The translations under genes and the position numbers were made by a program. A stretch of 64,000 nucleotides of DNA from Marinobacter fonticola. GTDB lineage: Bacteria > Pseudomonadota > Gammaproteobacteria > Pseudomonadales > Oleiphilaceae. Within the stretch, counting starts at the first letter, position 1. Each line of letters opens with the position of its first letter. The notes beneath the pieces were generated by a model. It was given only the letters and a program-made list of their open reading frames with translations. It was not told where the DNA came from and searched no databases. The DNA lies in the NCBI RefSeq assembly GCF_008122265.1, contig NZ_CP043042.1:1736001-1800000 (forward strand), given 5' to 3'. Shown piece after piece: positions 62,876 to 64,000 of this stretch.

Positions 62876-64000
62876 TGGCTGCATCGAAAACCCTAGGGCA
62901 CACCGGGCGTGACTGGCGCGAGCGGGATATTCGGGTGCTGGTTGCGGCGTTGGTCGTCGCCGTCGCCACCGTGGCCACCATTGCGCTGTACGCCAGCCAT
63001 CTTCAGCACACCCTGGTAACGTCTGCTTCCGCCTTCCTGGCGGGCGACCGCCAACTTGAAAGTGAAAACGGCCAACCCATCCCCCAGGCCTGGCGGGATG
63101 AAGCGGAAAGTCGTGGCCTGAAGACGGCCCGCATGGTCGAGTTTTCAACGATGGTCTTCGGGGCCGGTAATTTTCAACTGGTCTCGGTCAAGGCGGTTGA
63201 CGACGATTATCCCCTGCGCGGTCAGGTGGAATTCCAGTCCGGGCCGCAGGCGCCACGTGAGATGATTGAGGGTGGCCCCGGCCGGGGCGAGGTATGGATC
63301 AACCCGCGATTGCTGCGGTTGCTTGAGGTGGATATTGGCGGCACGGTCGAGGTGGGCAATTCCTCGCTCAATGTCTCCGGCCTGCTGATCCGGGAGCCCG
63401 ATGGCGGCTTCAGCATGTCGGCCCTGGCTCCGCGCATCATGATGCATGCGGACGACGTGCCTGCGACAGGTGTCATCCAGGACGGCAGCCGGGTTGAATA
63501 CGTCAACCTGTTTGCGGGGGAGGCGAGTGCGCTCGATGCCTATTATGCGTGGCTCCAACCCCGCTTTTCGCCGAGTCATGAGTGGGAGAGCATCGAAGAC
63601 GGCGAAACCCTGTCCGAGTCGTTATCGAAAGCACGGCGTTTTCTGTTGCTGGGGGGGAGTCTTGCGGTGCTACTCGCGGCGGTCGCGGTGGCGGTGGCCA
63701 GTCGACAGTACGCCCTGGGGCAGCGGGATACGGTCGCTCTGCTTAAGACGCTGGGTGTTCCAGGTCAGCGTATTTCGCGCGTTTACATCCAGCGGCTGGC
63801 GTTGTGGGGCGTTGTCGGCACCTTAGTCGGGCTAATGGTGGCGTTACCCATATTTTGGGGGTTGGCGTCGCTGACCGCCAATCTCCTGGAGCGTGAGGTC
63901 GATTTCAGCGTCGATGTTGCTGCGCTGGGACCGGCGCTGGTGACCGCGCTGGTCTCCCTTTTCGCGTTTGCCTATCCACCGATCCAGCGGCTGCGCCAGG
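62875..64000 (+). CDS. ybbP: ABC transporter permease YbbP, truncated by the window end
   Basis: The 5' part of a FtsX-type permease; 375 residues are visible and the frame stays open at 64000. It begins MAASKTLGHTGRDWRERD, then the first membrane helix (VLVAALVVAVATVATIAL, about residues 22-39), a periplasmic domain of roughly 200 residues, and the next helices near residues 255-275, 305-330 and 345 on. The start overlaps the ybbA stop. Full-length homologues have about 800 residues with eight or more helices in two halves, so more than half lies beyond the window. Confidence 0.88.
   Translation, partial: MAASKTLGHTGRDWRERDIRVLVAALVVAVATVATIALYASHLQHTLVTSASAFLAGDRQLESENGQPIPQAWRDEAESRGLKTARMVEFSTMVFGAGNFQLVSVKAVDDDYPLRGQVEFQSGPQAPREMIEGGPGRGEVWINPRLLRLLEVDIGGTVEVGNSSLNVSGLLIREPDGGFSMSALAPRIMMHADDVPATGVIQDGSRVEYVNLFAGEASALDAYYAWLQPRFSPSHEWESIEDGETLSESLSKARRFLLLGGSLAVLLAAVAVAVASRQYALGQRDTVALLKTLGVPGQRISRVYIQRLALWGVVGTLVGLMVALPIFWGLASLTANLLEREVDFSVDVAALGPALVTALVSLFAFAYPPIQRLRQ

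Overview
The window is a gene-dense stretch of a marine-type gammaproteobacterial chromosome. Gene content and order are closest to what is known for Marinobacter and its relatives in the Pseudomonadales/Alteromonadales area: lptFG divergent from pepA-holC-valS, alaS-lysC-csrA followed by serine and arginine tRNAs, serC-pheA-hisC-tyrA/aroA-cmk-rpsA-ihfB, pyrD-rmf-rlmKL, and tesA divergent from ybbA-ybbP. A Na+-pumping oxaloacetate decarboxylase fits a marine lifestyle. The genus is inferred, not proven. I see 48 protein genes (the last cut by the window end), 5 intact tRNAs, several broken tRNA-Arg copies, and no rRNA, CRISPR array or prophage.

Layout. 1-11.8 kb: a chemoreceptor; a cobalamin adenosyltransferase and ketopantoate reductase pair; the pepA-holC-valS operon; the divergent lptFG lipopolysaccharide exporter genes; an RDD membrane protein. 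11.9-19.5 kb: a DUF5610-type protein, alaS, lysC, csrA, tRNA-Ser(GCU), then a remarkable tRNA-Arg(ACG) array with two intact genes and three disrupted copies that carry about 80-nt multi-hairpin inserts at one identical position in the T-loop; then a secreted CHRD protein. 19.7-24.3 kb: a Mest-like hydrolase and the oadGAB operon. 24.4-29.6 kb: the SOS mutagenesis cassette imuA-imuB-dnaE2 behind a near-perfect LexA box. 29.6-31.3 kb: a 143-bp MITE, phhB and purU. 31.7-45.6 kb: gyrA, then the aromatic amino acid/translation run serC, pheA, hisC, a tyrA-aroA fusion, cmk, rpsA, ihfB, lapA, lapB and pyrF. 45.8-50.7 kb: tRNA-Asn, an aspartate aminotransferase, uvrB and a GNAT/C39-peptidase fusion. 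50.9-57.2 kb: a RimK-like ATP-grasp ligase divergent from the GNAT/C39 gene, a DnaA-box-rich spacer, pyrD, rmf and rlmKL. 57.2-64 kb: an outer-membrane barrel, a small acidic protein with weak exonuclease-like features, an M18 aminopeptidase, a second identical tRNA-Asn, a YheT hydrolase, tesA and the ybbA-ybbP exporter.

Most of the window is housekeeping: tRNA charging, aromatic and pyrimidine biosynthesis, envelope biogenesis, DNA repair. The points most worth following are (i) the covarying hairpin inserts in tRNA-Arg T-loops at 18.1-18.95 kb, (ii) the divergent GNAT-C39 / ATP-grasp pair at 49.6-52.4 kb, which looks like an uncharacterised peptide or metabolite modification system, and (iii) three DnaA-box matches with GATC palindromes in the 599-bp spacer before pyrD.
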